Origin: Sulfitobacter sp. DFL-14
GTDB lineage: Bacteria > Pseudomonadota > Alphaproteobacteria > Rhodobacterales > Rhodobacteraceae
Length of the DNA: 64,000 nucleotides
Reading direction: 5' to 3'
Assembly (NCBI RefSeq): GCF_003335585.1
Contig: NZ_QBFD01000015.1
Location: 1-64,000, forward strand
A program made the translations under genes and the position numbers. Position 1 is the stretch's first letter. Every line of letters starts with the position of its first letter. Below, one piece after another: positions 17,659 to 26,942 of the stretch. Under the pieces are notes generated by a model. That model was given only the letters and a program-made list of their open reading frames with translations, was not told where the DNA came from and searched no databases.

Positions 17659-19386
17659 ATGGCATCGTCTGACAAAAAGCCACTTCGTTCGCGAATCACG
17701 ACGGATGGCATCGACCGCAGCCCGCACCGCGCATTCATGCATGCCATGGGGTTGGACGACGCCGCGATTGCCAAGCCGATGGTGGGGGTTGTCAGCCAGA
17801 AGGGTGAAACCACGCCCTGCAACATGACCCATTACCAGCAGGTCGAATATGCCAAGGAAGGCATCGCGATGGCCGGTGGCACGCCGCGCGAATTCACCAC
17901 GATCTCAGTCTCGGACGGGGTGGGGATGAACCATGAAGGCATGAAGTTCAGCCTGGTCAGCCGCGAGATCATCGCCGACAGCATCGAGGCGGTGATTCAT
18001 GGTCATGCCTATGACGGCATCGTCGGCTATGGCGGCTGCGACAAAACTTTGCCCGGCGTGATCATGGGCATGGTGCGCTGCAATGTGCCTGCTGTCTTTG
18101 TCTATGGCGGATCGGCCCTGCCCGGGCGGTTCCAGGGCCGCGATGTCAGCGTTCTGGACACTTACGAGGCGGTGGGCGCGGTGCAGGCCGGCACGATGAC
18201 CGAAGATGAGCTGACCCAGCTTGAAGAGGCCTGCAAGCCGACCATCGGCGCCTGTGCTGGCCAGTTCACAGCCAATACAATGGCCATGGTGTCAGAGGCA
18301 TTGGGCATGACGGTGCCCAATTCCTCGATGATTCCCGGTGTCTATTCGGAACGCAAGGGCGTGGGCCAGCGTGCGGGCGCGCTGGTGATGGCGCTGATCG
18401 AACGGGGCGGCCCGCTGCCGCGCGAGATTGTCACGCGCAAGGCGCTTGAAAACGCCTGCGCCATCGTGGCGGCGACCGGCGGGTCAACCAATACCGCGCT
18501 GCATATTCCGGCGATTGCCCATGAGGCGGGCATCAAGTTTACCGCCGATGACGTTGCCGCCGTGCTGCAGCGGACACCCTTCATCGGCAACCTGCGTCCG
18601 GGCGGAAAATACCATGCCAAGGATGTCTATGAGATCGGCGGCGCGCATGTGGTGATCAAGGAGCTGATCGCGCATGGGTTCATGCATGGCGACACGCTGA
18701 CCGTGACGGGCCGGACCCTGGCCGAAGAGGTCGCCCATGCGCCGGCACCGGATGGTGAGATCATCCGCCCCGTGTCCGACGCCATCATGCAATCGGGCGG
18801 GGTGGTTGTCCTGAAGGGGAACCTTTGCCCGGATGGGGCGCTGCTCAAGGTGGCGGGGCTGAAATCGCTGACCTTTACCGGCACGGCGCGCGTGTTCGAG
18901 AGCGAGGATGACGCTGTGGAGGCGGTCCATTCGCGCGACTACAAGGCAGGCGAGGTTCTGATCGTGCGGAACGAAGGGCCCGTGGGCGGCCCCGGCATGC
19001 GCGAAATGCTGGGCCTGACGGCGCTGATCTATGGGCAGGGCATGGGAGAGAAGGTCGCCCTGCTGACCGATGGCCGTTTCTCCGGTGCGACGCGGGGCAT
19101 GTGCATCGGCCATGCCGCGCCCGAGGCTGCGACCGGCGGCCCGATGGGGCTGGTGCAGAACGGCGACAGCATCACCATCGACGGCAAGGCCGCGACGATC
19201 ACGCTGCACGTGTCAGAGGATGAACTGGCCCGCCGCCGCGAAGGCTGGACGGCACCGGAAACGCGGCATCGCGCCGGTCTGCTGTCGAAATATGCGGCGA
19301 CGGTCGGGCAGGCCCATGAAGGCGCCGTGACCCATGCGGGCAACGCGCAATGGCCGGAAACCCGCAGGAAAGGAAAGACGACATGA
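17659..19386 (+). CDS. IlvD/Edd-family dehydratase (dihydroxy-acid or sugar-acid dehydratase)
   Basis: The 575-residue Fe-S dehydratase has cluster cysteines in TTPCN (C54), GGCDKTLPG (C127) and GACAGQFTANTM (C199), plus the NEGPVGGPGMREML and LTDGRFSGATRG motifs. Enzymes of the family remove water from 2,3-dihydroxy acids: isoleucine/valine precursors (IlvD), 6-phosphogluconate (Edd), or pentonates and hexonates. Context favours the sugar-acid group. The start follows GGAGG with 8-bp spacing; upstream in-frame starts (17560) would overlap the divergent gene's start region. Its stop overlaps the next gene as ATGA. Confidence 0.85.
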   Translation: MASSDKKPLRSRITTDGIDRSPHRAFMHAMGLDDAAIAKPMVGVVSQKGETTPCNMTHYQQVEYAKEGIAMAGGTPREFTTISVSDGVGMNHEGMKFSLVSREIIADSIEAVIHGHAYDGIVGYGGCDKTLPGVIMGMVRCNVPAVFVYGGSALPGRFQGRDVSVLDTYEAVGAVQAGTMTEDELTQLEEACKPTIGACAGQFTANTMAMVSEALGMTVPNSSMIPGVYSERKGVGQRAGALVMALIERGGPLPREIVTRKALENACAIVAATGGSTNTALHIPAIAHEAGIKFTADDVAAVLQRTPFIGNLRPGGKYHAKDVYEIGGAHVVIKELIAHGFMHGDTLTVTGRTLAEEVAHAPAPDGEIIRPVSDAIMQSGGVVVLKGNLCPDGALLKVAGLKSLTFTGTARVFESEDDAVEAVHSRDYKAGEVLIVRNEGPVGGPGMREMLGLTALIYGQGMGEKVALLTDGRFSGATRGMCIGHAAPEAATGGPMGLVQNGDSITIDGKAATITLHVSEDELARRREGWTAPETRHRAGLLSKYAATVGQAHEGAVTHAGNAQWPETRRKGKTT

Positions 19387-20270
19387 CCAAGACGGCAACA
19401 CTGGGCTATATCGGCACCGGTCTGATGGGGACCCCCATGGCGGCACGGCTGCTGGCGGCGGGCCATCCGCTGACCGTCTGGAACCGCACGGCGGCCAAGG
19501 CGCAGGGGCTTGTGGACAAGGGTGCCGCGATGGGGGAAAGCCCCGCCGATGTGGCCGGCCGGTCCGATATTGTGTTCCTGTGCCTTACCGACACAAATGC
19601 CGTGGAAGAGGCCGTTTTTGGCGAAAACGGCGTGGCCAGGGGCGCGCGCAAGGGGAGCGTTCTGGTCGATTTCTCCTCGATCCAGCCGGATGCATCGGTC
19701 AGGATGGCGGAGCGGCTGAAATCCGAGACCGGGATGGACTGGATCGACGCGCCGGTTTCGGGCGGTGTGCCGGGGGCCGAGGCGGGCACGCTGGCGATCA
19801 TGGCCGGTGGCGCGCAAGAGGTCTTTGACCGGGTCGAGAGCACCGTGCTGGACATGGCCGCGCGGTTTACGCTGATGGGGCCCTCGGGTGCCGGGCAGAC
19901 CACCAAGCTGTGCAACCAGGTCATTGTCGGCTGCACCATGGCGGTGCTGGCCGAGGCCGCGCGCCTTGCCACCAATGCGGGCGTGGATGCCACGCGGCTG
20001 CCGGAGGCCCTGGCGGGCGGGTTTGCAGACAGCAAGCCCTTGCAGATCTTCCTGCCCCGTATGGTCAATGCGCAGCATGAGCCGCCCCTGGGGCATGTCT
20101 ATACAATGCTGAAGGATCTGGATTCGGTCTGTGCGCTGGCGCGCTCCTGCACCTCGCCGGTGCCGTTCACGGCCATGGCTGCGGAACAGTTCCGCCTGCT
20201 GACCGTGCGCGGCGGCGAGACGGCGGATGCCCTGGAAATCTTCAAACTGAGTGGGCCGAGCAAGCTTTGA
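19383..20270 (+). CDS. NAD(P)-dependent beta-hydroxyacid dehydrogenase (3-hydroxyisobutyrate dehydrogenase family)
   Basis: The 295-residue protein has an N-terminal Rossmann fold (LGYIGTGLMGTPMA, residues 7-20), the substrate loop DAPVSGGVPGAEAGTLAIM, and the catalytic lysine K175 in GAGQTTKLCNQ. The family covers 3-hydroxyisobutyrate, tartronate-semialdehyde, threonate (LtnD) and related dehydrogenases. With the neighbouring Hyi-like isomerase and TRAP transporter, a tartronate-semialdehyde or tetronate substrate is plausible. Translation is coupled to the upstream dehydratase by ATGA. Confidence 0.86.
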   Translation: MTKTATLGYIGTGLMGTPMAARLLAAGHPLTVWNRTAAKAQGLVDKGAAMGESPADVAGRSDIVFLCLTDTNAVEEAVFGENGVARGARKGSVLVDFSSIQPDASVRMAERLKSETGMDWIDAPVSGGVPGAEAGTLAIMAGGAQEVFDRVESTVLDMAARFTLMGPSGAGQTTKLCNQVIVGCTMAVLAEAARLATNAGVDATRLPEALAGGFADSKPLQIFLPRMVNAQHEPPLGHVYTMLKDLDSVCALARSCTSPVPFTAMAAEQFRLLTVRGGETADALEIFKLSGPSKL

Positions 20271-20320
20271 CAATTTTGACGTAAGCGCGGCGAAGGCCGC
20301 AACACACAAGGGAGAGTAAG

Positions 20321-21367
20321 ATGAAACACTTTACGACCTGGACATTGGCGGCGGCCATGACTGTCGCGGCACTGCCAGCATGGGCGCAGGAAACCAAGAC
20401 CATGCGGATCGGGTCCTGGCTGCCGCCGCATCACCTGATCGTTTCGGGTATCCTGCAGCCCTGGGCCACGGCCATCGAAGAGGAAACCGGCGGGTCGCTG
20501 AAGTTCGAGATCATGACATCGCCGCTGGGCCCGCCGCCTGCGCAGTTCGACCTGTTGCTGGATCAGGCCTTTGACGTCGGATATGGCGTGTCCGGCCATA
20601 ATGCGGGCCGTTTCACCATGACACAGGTCATGGACCTGCCATTCATGTCGCCCGATCCCTGGGCCGGCTCTGCGGCCTCCTGGCTGACCTACCAGAAGTA
20701 CGGCGCAGACTATGGCGAGCATGAGGGCGCGCATGTGGTGGGGCTGTTCACCCATTCGAACCCCAACATCAACATGGCAAAGGGCCGGGTCGACACGCTT
20801 GCCGATCTGGAGGGCAAGACGATCCGCGTTGGCGGCAATGTCACCGGGCGCATCATGTCCGAACTGGGCGCATCGCCGGTGCAATTGCCCCCGACCGAAG
20901 CGCAGACCGCCATGTCGCGCGGTGTGGCCGATGGCATCACCTTTCCGTCTGAATCCATCGACTTCTTCGGCATCACGCCCGTCATCACCTCGATCACAAG
21001 GGTTCCCGGCGGGCTTTATACCGATACCTTCTGGGTCGCCTTCAACCAGGACAGCTGGGACAGTCTGAGCGATGATGAACGCGCCGCGGTCGAGAAACAT
21101 TCGGGCATGGCCATCGCCATGCTCTCCGGCTTTGCCTGGACCAATGGCGACAAGCATGGCGAAGAGAAGCTGAACGAAAACAATGTGGAATTCGTGACCC
21201 TGCCCGAGGCAGATGTCACCGCCGCGCGCGAAAAGCTGAAGCCGCTGGAGGCCGAATGGCTGGCGCAGGCCGCGGAAAAGGGCTTCGACGGGGATGCGAT
21301 CCTGCAATATGCGCGGGACATGGTCGAGAACTACCGCACGGACAAAGTGGTGAATGTGGTAAAGTAA
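20321..21367 (+). CDS. TRAP transporter solute-binding protein (DctP family)
   Basis: The 348-residue periplasmic protein starts with a clear signal peptide (MKHFTTWTLAAAMTVAALPAWAQE, cleaved after AWA). The mature part has the DctP features: RIGSWLPPHHLI, a GRVDTLADLEGKTIRVGGN segment and, near the middle, the conserved Arg-bearing strand that binds carboxylates. It captures the substrate and delivers it to DctQM. GGGAG precedes the start. A strong intrinsic terminator follows, so it is probably made in excess over the permease. Confidence 0.92.
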   Translation: MKHFTTWTLAAAMTVAALPAWAQETKTMRIGSWLPPHHLIVSGILQPWATAIEEETGGSLKFEIMTSPLGPPPAQFDLLLDQAFDVGYGVSGHNAGRFTMTQVMDLPFMSPDPWAGSAASWLTYQKYGADYGEHEGAHVVGLFTHSNPNINMAKGRVDTLADLEGKTIRVGGNVTGRIMSELGASPVQLPPTEAQTAMSRGVADGITFPSESIDFFGITPVITSITRVPGGLYTDTFWVAFNQDSWDSLSDDERAAVEKHSGMAIAMLSGFAWTNGDKHGEEKLNENNVEFVTLPEADVTAAREKLKPLEAEWLAQAAEKGFDGDAILQYARDMVENYRTDKVVNVVK

Positions 21368-21375
21368 CAATGTAA

Positions 21376-21406
21376 GGCGGCATTGCAGAAAATGCCGCCT
21401 TTTTTT
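21376..21406 (+). terminator. intrinsic terminator/attenuator between dctP-like and dctQ-like genes
   Basis: A perfect 9-bp stem (GGCGGCATT / AATGCCGCC, 21376-21384 with 21391-21399), a 6-nt loop and seven T residues (21400-21406). It lies 9 bp after the binding-protein stop and before the small permease gene, so partial readthrough would set the binding-protein to permease ratio. Confidence 0.9.
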
Positions 21407-21442
21407 ATTCCGTCACCCGCGCGCCCCGGAGGGAAGATCACC

Positions 21443-21955
21443 GTGACAGCCGCCATTACCCTTTTTGACAGATTGTGTCTGGCGCTTGCCTGGCTGTCCG
21501 GGCTGATCGCCTTTTTCGTGATGGCTGTCACCTTTACCGGTGTCGTGATGCGGTACGGCTTTCGCAGCCCGCTGATGGGCGGGTTCGAGATGATCGAGAT
21601 CGGCATGGGGCTGATTGTCTTTACCGCTGTGCCGCTGATGGTGCGCAGGCGGGGCAACATCACCGTGACGATCCTGACAGAGCGGTTGCCCCCGAAGGTG
21701 CTGGCGGCTGCAACCTTCCTGTCCGATCTTGTAGGTGCGGCGCTGATGGCCTTTGTGTCCTGGCGGGTCTGGCTGCAGGGTGAGCGGCTGCTGACCTATA
21801 ACGAGGTCACGATGGAATTGCGGGTGCCCAAGGGGTTGATTGCCCAGGGCATGGCGGTGTTTCTGGCAGTTGCCGCCCTCGCCTTTCTCATCTGTGCCAT
21901 TGATGTGCTGAGACGGGCGCGCCCTGCCGTATCCGAGACGGGCGGTGGTTTCTGA
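21443..21955 (+). CDS. TRAP transporter small permease (DctQ family)
   Basis: The 170-residue protein has four transmembrane helices, including FDRLCLALAWLSGLIAFFVM at the N terminus and a conserved GGFEMIEIGMG segment. It joins the large permease to form the sodium-driven membrane part. I chose the GTG at 21443 because GGAGGG lies 9 bp upstream; the longer frame from 21383 begins inside the terminator hairpin. Its stop overlaps the DctM start (TGATG). Confidence 0.9.
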   Translation: MTAAITLFDRLCLALAWLSGLIAFFVMAVTFTGVVMRYGFRSPLMGGFEMIEIGMGLIVFTAVPLMVRRRGNITVTILTERLPPKVLAAATFLSDLVGAALMAFVSWRVWLQGERLLTYNEVTMELRVPKGLIAQGMAVFLAVAALAFLICAIDVLRRARPAVSETGGGF

Positions 21956-23256
21956 TGGCGGTCTGGGAAATTTCCGGTCTGGCCTTTGCCGGGGTCTTTG
22001 TGATGATGATGGGCGGCATGCCCATTGCGCTGGCGATGCTGCTGGTCGGCCTGTCGGGCATCTGGATCAATATTTCGGACCGCACCGCCATGGGCATGAT
22101 CGGCCAGCTGCCGATCAACGCCACGATGTCCTATGAGCTGTCGGTTTTGCCGATGTTCATCCTGATGGGGGTCTTCGTGACACGGGCACGGATGTCGGAG
22201 GATCTCTACCGGCTCTGTCACGGGTTCGTGGGGCATATGCGCGGCGGTCTGGCGGCAGCGACGATCCTTGCCTGCGGCGGTTTCTCGGCGCTGAGCGGCT
22301 CTTCGCTGGCGACGGCAGCGACGATGGCAAAGGTCGCCGTGCCGGAGATGCGCCGCTACGGCTATGCCGATGGTTTCGCGGCCTCTGCCGTTGCGGCGGG
22401 CGGCACCCTGGGCATCCTGATCCCGCCTTCGGTGATCCTTGTGCTTTACGGGATCGCGACCGGAACGGACATCGGCTCGCTGTTCATCGCGGGTATCCTG
22501 CCCGGTGTGCTGGCGATCCTGCTTTATCTGGCGGCGATCCGGATTGCCGCGCAGATCGACCCTTCCTGCGCGCCCGCGGCCCCGCGCGCGGATTGGGCCG
22601 AACGGCTGCGATACCTGCGCAGCGTCGGGCCCATCCTGCTGCTTTTCATCGGCATCATCGGCGGGCTTTACCAGGGTGTCTTTACCCCGACCGAGGCGGG
22701 GGGCGTTGGCGCGACCGGCGCGCTGGCCTTTGCCCTGTGGCGGCGAGCCCTGTCCTGGGAGGGGCTGATCGCCTCGCTGGTGGAAACCGTGACAACCACG
22801 GCCAGCCTTTTCCTGGTGCTGATCGGGGCCCTTGTCTTTTCCAACTTCATGAACCTGATCGGCCTGCCCGCCGCCCTGTCGGATCTGATCACCTCGCTGG
22901 GCCTTGGCCCGATGGCGGTGATCTTTGCCATCCTCGTGATCTATCTGTTTCTGGGCATGTTCATGGAAAGCCTTTCCATGATCCTGCTGACCATCCCGAT
23001 CTTTTTTCCCATCGTGACGCATCTGGGGTTTGATCCCATCTGGTTCGGGATCTTTGCGGTGATGGTGACGGAACTTTCGCTGATCACGCCGCCGGTGGGG
23101 CTGAACCTTTTTGTCATCAAATCCGTCATCAGCGACCTGTCTGTCGGTCAGATGTACCGGGGGATTTTGCCATTTGTTCTGGCTGATATTGTCCGCATCA
23201 TTATCATAATTGCTTTCCCATGGATCGTGATGGTCCTTCCTCTGATGGCGCGGTGA
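21955..23256 (+). CDS. TRAP transporter large permease (DctM family)
   Basis: The 433-residue inner-membrane protein has about 11-13 helices. DctM signatures are seen in PMFILMGVFVTRARMSEDLYRL, GGFSALSGSSLATAATMAKVAVPEM, AGGTLGILIPPSVILVLYG and the ending LITPPVGLNLFVIKS. It forms the substrate channel. The substrate is presumably the acid handled by the flanking dehydratase and dehydrogenase. Confidence 0.94.
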   Translation: MAVWEISGLAFAGVFVMMMGGMPIALAMLLVGLSGIWINISDRTAMGMIGQLPINATMSYELSVLPMFILMGVFVTRARMSEDLYRLCHGFVGHMRGGLAAATILACGGFSALSGSSLATAATMAKVAVPEMRRYGYADGFAASAVAAGGTLGILIPPSVILVLYGIATGTDIGSLFIAGILPGVLAILLYLAAIRIAAQIDPSCAPAAPRADWAERLRYLRSVGPILLLFIGIIGGLYQGVFTPTEAGGVGATGALAFALWRRALSWEGLIASLVETVTTTASLFLVLIGALVFSNFMNLIGLPAALSDLITSLGLGPMAVIFAILVIYLFLGMFMESLSMILLTIPIFFPIVTHLGFDPIWFGIFAVMVTELSLITPPVGLNLFVIKSVISDLSVGQMYRGILPFVLADIVRIIIIIAFPWIVMVLPLMAR

Positions 23257-23258
23257 AT

Positions 23259-23801
23259 ATGGACAAGAAGACATACGATGCAGCTCCGGGGATCAGGGAT
23301 GGCGACGTGCTTTCCTATGGGTCGGTACAGGCCCCGGACACTGACACATTGGACCATGGCATTTTGCACGAATTCATCGGTATGTATCTGCGCCGCGCCC
23401 ATGAGACGGCCTATGAGGATTTCCGGGCGCGTCTGGGCGACGATGCCCTGCATCCGGGTTATTTCACCATCCTGACCCTGATCGTGCGAAACCCGCATAT
23501 CAGCCAGACCCAGATCGGCACCGCCTCGGCGCGCGACAAATCCAGTGTCACCAAGGCGCTGCGGTGGATGGAAGACGAGGGGATGATCGTGCGTCTCAGA
23601 TCGGCCAGCGACCGCCGGATCCATCTGAGCGTCGCCACCGAAAAGGGGATCAGGCAGCAGGCCATGATGGAGGCGAAAGCCATCGGGCACCTGCAATCGC
23701 TGAATGATGCGATCGGCAGCGAAAGATATGCGACCTTCATCGCCACGCTGAAGGATCTGATCCGCAATCTGGAAAGCGCCACATCCGCACGGAGCGACTA
23801 G
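23259..23801 (+). CDS. MarR-family transcriptional regulator
   Basis: The 180-residue protein has a winged-helix DNA-binding domain: HPGYFTILTLIVRNPHISQTQIG, then SARDKSSVTKALRWMEDEGMIVRLRSASDRRIHLS, which is the recognition helix and wing with the conserved DRR. It follows the TRAP permease by 2 bp and is the last gene of the cluster, so it probably controls the divergent promoters at 17560-17658. Start is uncertain: an upstream ATG at 23220 overlaps dctM and neither has a good ribosome site. Confidence 0.85.
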   Translation: MDKKTYDAAPGIRDGDVLSYGSVQAPDTDTLDHGILHEFIGMYLRRAHETAYEDFRARLGDDALHPGYFTILTLIVRNPHISQTQIGTASARDKSSVTKALRWMEDEGMIVRLRSASDRRIHLSVATEKGIRQQAMMEAKAIGHLQSLNDAIGSERYATFIATLKDLIRNLESATSARSD

Positions 23802-24153
23802 GCAGAACGCTGTCGATCACTGGCACCCGGGCCCGGAACAAGCCGAAGGCGCCGGGCCATCGCCTCCGGGGTCGGAAGGGATCCACACCGACCTTCGCTG
23901 CACTGGATGATCATTTCGGTGTCGGTGGGCATCCATCCAGACCAAAGAACTCAGGCAAGCCTGGCTTGTTGACGAGAAAGCAAGAAGTTGAGTCTATGCA
24001 TGCGCCCATGCGAGGTTCACGACAATCCACGGGGGCCTGGCAGGGTCATTGGCCGGGGTGGTCATTGCATCCAATTGAATGTGTCGGCTTGCAGTTGAAA
24101 ACAAAAATCTCGACTATGCATAATCCCCGCGCCCTCAAACGAGGCTTGAGAAC
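23802..24153. other. marR-kinase intergenic region
   Basis: This 352-bp stretch contains a partial copy of repeat A near its left end. The rest presumably carries the promoter of the hybrid kinase; I see no gene in it. Confidence 0.45.
23813..23867 (+). repeat. dispersed repeat family A, partial copy
   Basis: The segment from TCGATCACTGGCACC to GGGCCATCGCCT matches the outer end and one inverted arm of repeat A copy 2 (43840 onward), then the similarity stops abruptly. It is a half-element. Confidence 0.7.
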
Positions 24154-26277
24154 ATGAAATTATCGAATTTGCACAGGCCGTTGCTGCTGCTGGCCGCTGT
24201 CTGTGTCATTTTCGCGATGGTGTTGCTCGGCCAGCGTTTTGTCTATTATGAGCGCGCATCCTATACATTGCCGCGCCTGTTTCTGCTGCTTGAACGGTCA
24301 ATCGGCTATGCCGGGTTCATCCATAATTTCAAGAATCACGTGCTGCGCCCCGACGAGCCGGGGTATCTGGACGCGGCCCTGGAAGACTACAATATCGCTG
24401 TTGTCGCGATCTCAGAGATTGAAGTTCAGGCCGCGAATTTGGGCATAAATGCACAGATGACCGGCCTGAGATCGACTTTGGCGACCTATCGCGAAATGCT
24501 GGATACGACCCGCGACATACAGGATCAGCTGACAATTGCCGAGGTCGATGAGCGTATTCGCGTATCGGATACGGACGCCGCGCAGAGCATCAGAGAATTC
24601 GAACGCAAGATTCTGGATGTGATGGCACGCCGACGGGCCATCCTCTATGCCGTGGCCCTTCTGTTCGCATCTTCCGTCGTGGCGGGGGCCCTGGCGGTTG
24701 CCGTCGTGCAATCGAGACGGCGCCGTCAGGCCGAAGCCGACAAGCTGAAGCTGCAGGAGCAGGAAACATTTCTTCTACAGGCGGAACGCATCGCCCAGCT
24801 CGGGCGCTGGAAATCCGACCTGAAAGGCAACCTCTACTGGTCCGAAGCCGTGGGCCGGATCTGCGGGCTTGAACCCGGAGATTCTCCGACGACCGCCGAA
24901 GAGGGCTGGGCCTTTGTCCTGGAGGAGGACCGGGCCAAGCTGCGCGCAGCGGTCGATCTGGCGCAGGCGGAAAAGGGGCATTTTTTAAACCTGCACCGCA
25001 TGCGTCGCCCTGACGGGTCGATCGTGAATGTCGTCGACAGCGGAGAGGTCATTCTGGACGCGGAGGGAGAGATCAAGGGCATGGTCGGCACGCTGCAGGA
25101 TGTTTCCATGCTGGTCGATATGGAAAACGAACTTCGCCAGTCGCAAAAGATGGAGGCCATCGGCAACCTCGCGGGTGGCATGGCGCATGATTTCAACAAT
25201 ATCCTCGCCGTCATCCTTGGAAATCTGGAACTGCTGCAGACTGAACCCGATCACGCCGGGCATGCGGATTACATAGAAAACGCGATTGATGCGACGCAGC
25301 GCGGCGCCGATCTTACCCGGAACATGCTGGGTTTTGCGCGCCGTTCACACCTGGAACCGACCCTGCTGCAGGCCAATGACATGATCCGCGATGTGTTGAA
25401 CTGGTCAAACCGGCTTTTGCCCGCGAACATTCAGATCGAAACCTCGCTGCTGGCGAACCTGTGGCGGTTTACCGCCGACGAAAGTCTGGCCAAGAACGCG
25501 CTTTTGAACCTGATGCTGAATGCGCGGGATGCCATGCCCGGCGGTGGCCGGCTGACGATTGAGACTGCCAATGTCCGCATCGACAATGAATACATCGAGG
25601 ACCGTGGCGAAGATCTGGTGCCGGGGCGCTATGTGATGATTGCCGTCAGCGATACCGGCGTCGGGATCGGGGAAGAAGATTTGAAACGGGTATTCGAGCC
25701 GTTCTTCTCGACCAAGCCGACCGGCCAGGGGACGGGGCTTGGGCTGTCCATGGTACAGGGCTTCATGAAGCAGTCGAACGGGACGGTCCGCATCTATTCG
25801 GAGCCGAACACCGGCACGACGCTGAAACTGTATTTCAAAGCGGCCCTGGAGGGTGGCAAGACCAGGGCGGCCGCTGCCCTGCCCCGGGATATGTCGCATC
25901 TCGCGGGCAAGCGGGTCCTGCTGGTCGAAGACAACACCGACCTTCTGATCGCGCTTGAGGACATTCTGGTGAGGGTCGGGATCGAGGTCACGGCGGCGCC
26001 CTCCGGCGATGATGCAATGGCCCTTTGGGAAAAGGATCCGAATTTTGACCTGATCGCGACAGATATTGTCATGCCGGGAAAACTGCAGGGCACCCATCTG
26101 GCGAAAGCCATTCGGGCGATGGACCCCGACGCCGCCTTCATCTTCATGTCGGGCTATGCCAATGAGGCCATGGTCCACGGCAACGGCTTGCACGCCGATG
26201 ACATCCGACTGATGAAACCCGTGCGACAGGTCGATTTGCTGAACGCTGTCGCATCCGTGATCGGGAAGCAGGGTTGA
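24154..26277 (+). CDS. hybrid sensor histidine kinase (TM-PAS-HisKA-HATPase-REC)
   Basis: The 707-residue membrane kinase has helices at about 9-29 and 163-186 enclosing a short sensor region, then a PAS domain (about 200-320; AQLGRWKSDLKGNLYWSEAV). The phosphoacceptor is H345 in GGMAHDFNNILAVILGNLEL. The ATPase N box is NALLNLMLNARDAMPGGG, with G boxes at DTGVGIG and GTGLGLSMVQGFM. A C-terminal receiver domain has D637 in IATDIVMPG. The H box with HDFNN is typical of FixL/PAS-type hybrid kinases. No response regulator or DNA-binding partner adjoins, so the output is unknown; GGDEF or Hpt partners may lie elsewhere. Confidence 0.92.
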   Translation: MKLSNLHRPLLLLAAVCVIFAMVLLGQRFVYYERASYTLPRLFLLLERSIGYAGFIHNFKNHVLRPDEPGYLDAALEDYNIAVVAISEIEVQAANLGINAQMTGLRSTLATYREMLDTTRDIQDQLTIAEVDERIRVSDTDAAQSIREFERKILDVMARRRAILYAVALLFASSVVAGALAVAVVQSRRRRQAEADKLKLQEQETFLLQAERIAQLGRWKSDLKGNLYWSEAVGRICGLEPGDSPTTAEEGWAFVLEEDRAKLRAAVDLAQAEKGHFLNLHRMRRPDGSIVNVVDSGEVILDAEGEIKGMVGTLQDVSMLVDMENELRQSQKMEAIGNLAGGMAHDFNNILAVILGNLELLQTEPDHAGHADYIENAIDATQRGADLTRNMLGFARRSHLEPTLLQANDMIRDVLNWSNRLLPANIQIETSLLANLWRFTADESLAKNALLNLMLNARDAMPGGGRLTIETANVRIDNEYIEDRGEDLVPGRYVMIAVSDTGVGIGEEDLKRVFEPFFSTKPTGQGTGLGLSMVQGFMKQSNGTVRIYSEPNTGTTLKLYFKAALEGGKTRAAAALPRDMSHLAGKRVLLVEDNTDLLIALEDILVRVGIEVTAAPSGDDAMALWEKDPNFDLIATDIVMPGKLQGTHLAKAIRAMDPDAAFIFMSGYANEAMVHGNGLHADDIRLMKPVRQVDLLNAVASVIGKQG

Positions 26278-26485
26278 AAACAGGCCCTGCCGTTTGTCGG
26301 GACGCTGACCTTGCCCTTCTTGACCGGCGCTGTGGCGCTGTCTATCCTTGACGGGTCTGAAACAGGTCAGGCCCGGGAAGGTTGGCCCGGCCCCCGCACC
26401 CTGCGGGTCCTTCTGCTGATTGTCAGCGGCCCAAGACTATCCAGGCGTCTGCATGGTGCGGGCGCCGAATAGGAAAGGGCATGAC

Positions 26486-26911
26486 ATGAAACCCGGAATA
26501 TCCGTTCTCACACTTGGCGTCGCCGATCTCGAACGTGCGCTGGCATTCTACCGCGACGGCCTGGGGCTGCCGACAGAAGGCATCATCGGGCAGGAGTACG
26601 ATCATGGCGCGGTTGCGTTTTTCGACCTGTCCGGCGGCATGAAGCTGGCCCTGTGGGCGCAGGCCGACATTGCCCATGACACCGGGCTGGCGGAGCAGCC
26701 GATCAGCCCGACAGCGGTCACCATCGGGCATAATGTGGCGCGGCGCGAAGAGGTGGATCAGAACCTTGAGGCCGCGGCACAGGCCGGTGCCAGGATAATC
26801 AAACCCGCACAGGACACATTCTATGGCGGCTACGCGGGCTATTTCTGCGACCCTGACGGGCACCTGTGGGAAATCGTCTGGAATCCGCAGATGCTGCCGC
26901 CGGAGGGGTAA
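26486..26911 (+). CDS. VOC-superfamily (glyoxalase/bleomycin-resistance-like) protein
   Basis: The 141-residue protein has the two beta-alpha-beta-beta-beta modules of the VOC fold: ISVLTLGVADLERALAFYRDGLGL at the start and GGYAGYFCDPDGHLWEIVWNP at the end. The latter contains the Asp-Pro-Asp-Gly-His-x-Trp-Glu metal-site motif. Such proteins bind a metal and act as lyases, dioxygenases or resistance binders; no specific role can be given. The start at 26486 follows GGAAAGGG; a TTG 66 bp upstream is less likely. Confidence 0.88.
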   Translation: MKPGISVLTLGVADLERALAFYRDGLGLPTEGIIGQEYDHGAVAFFDLSGGMKLALWAQADIAHDTGLAEQPISPTAVTIGHNVARREEVDQNLEAAAQAGARIIKPAQDTFYGGYAGYFCDPDGHLWEIVWNPQMLPPEG

Positions 26912-26942
26912 CGGGCCCCGCGCCCCGGTCAGGACCGATGAA

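Noticed and set aside
17659-19386. biosynthetic ilvD
   Set aside because: The neighbours are a TRAP transporter, a Hyi-like isomerase and a dehydrogenase, which points to a catabolic paralogue; sequence motifs alone do not decide.
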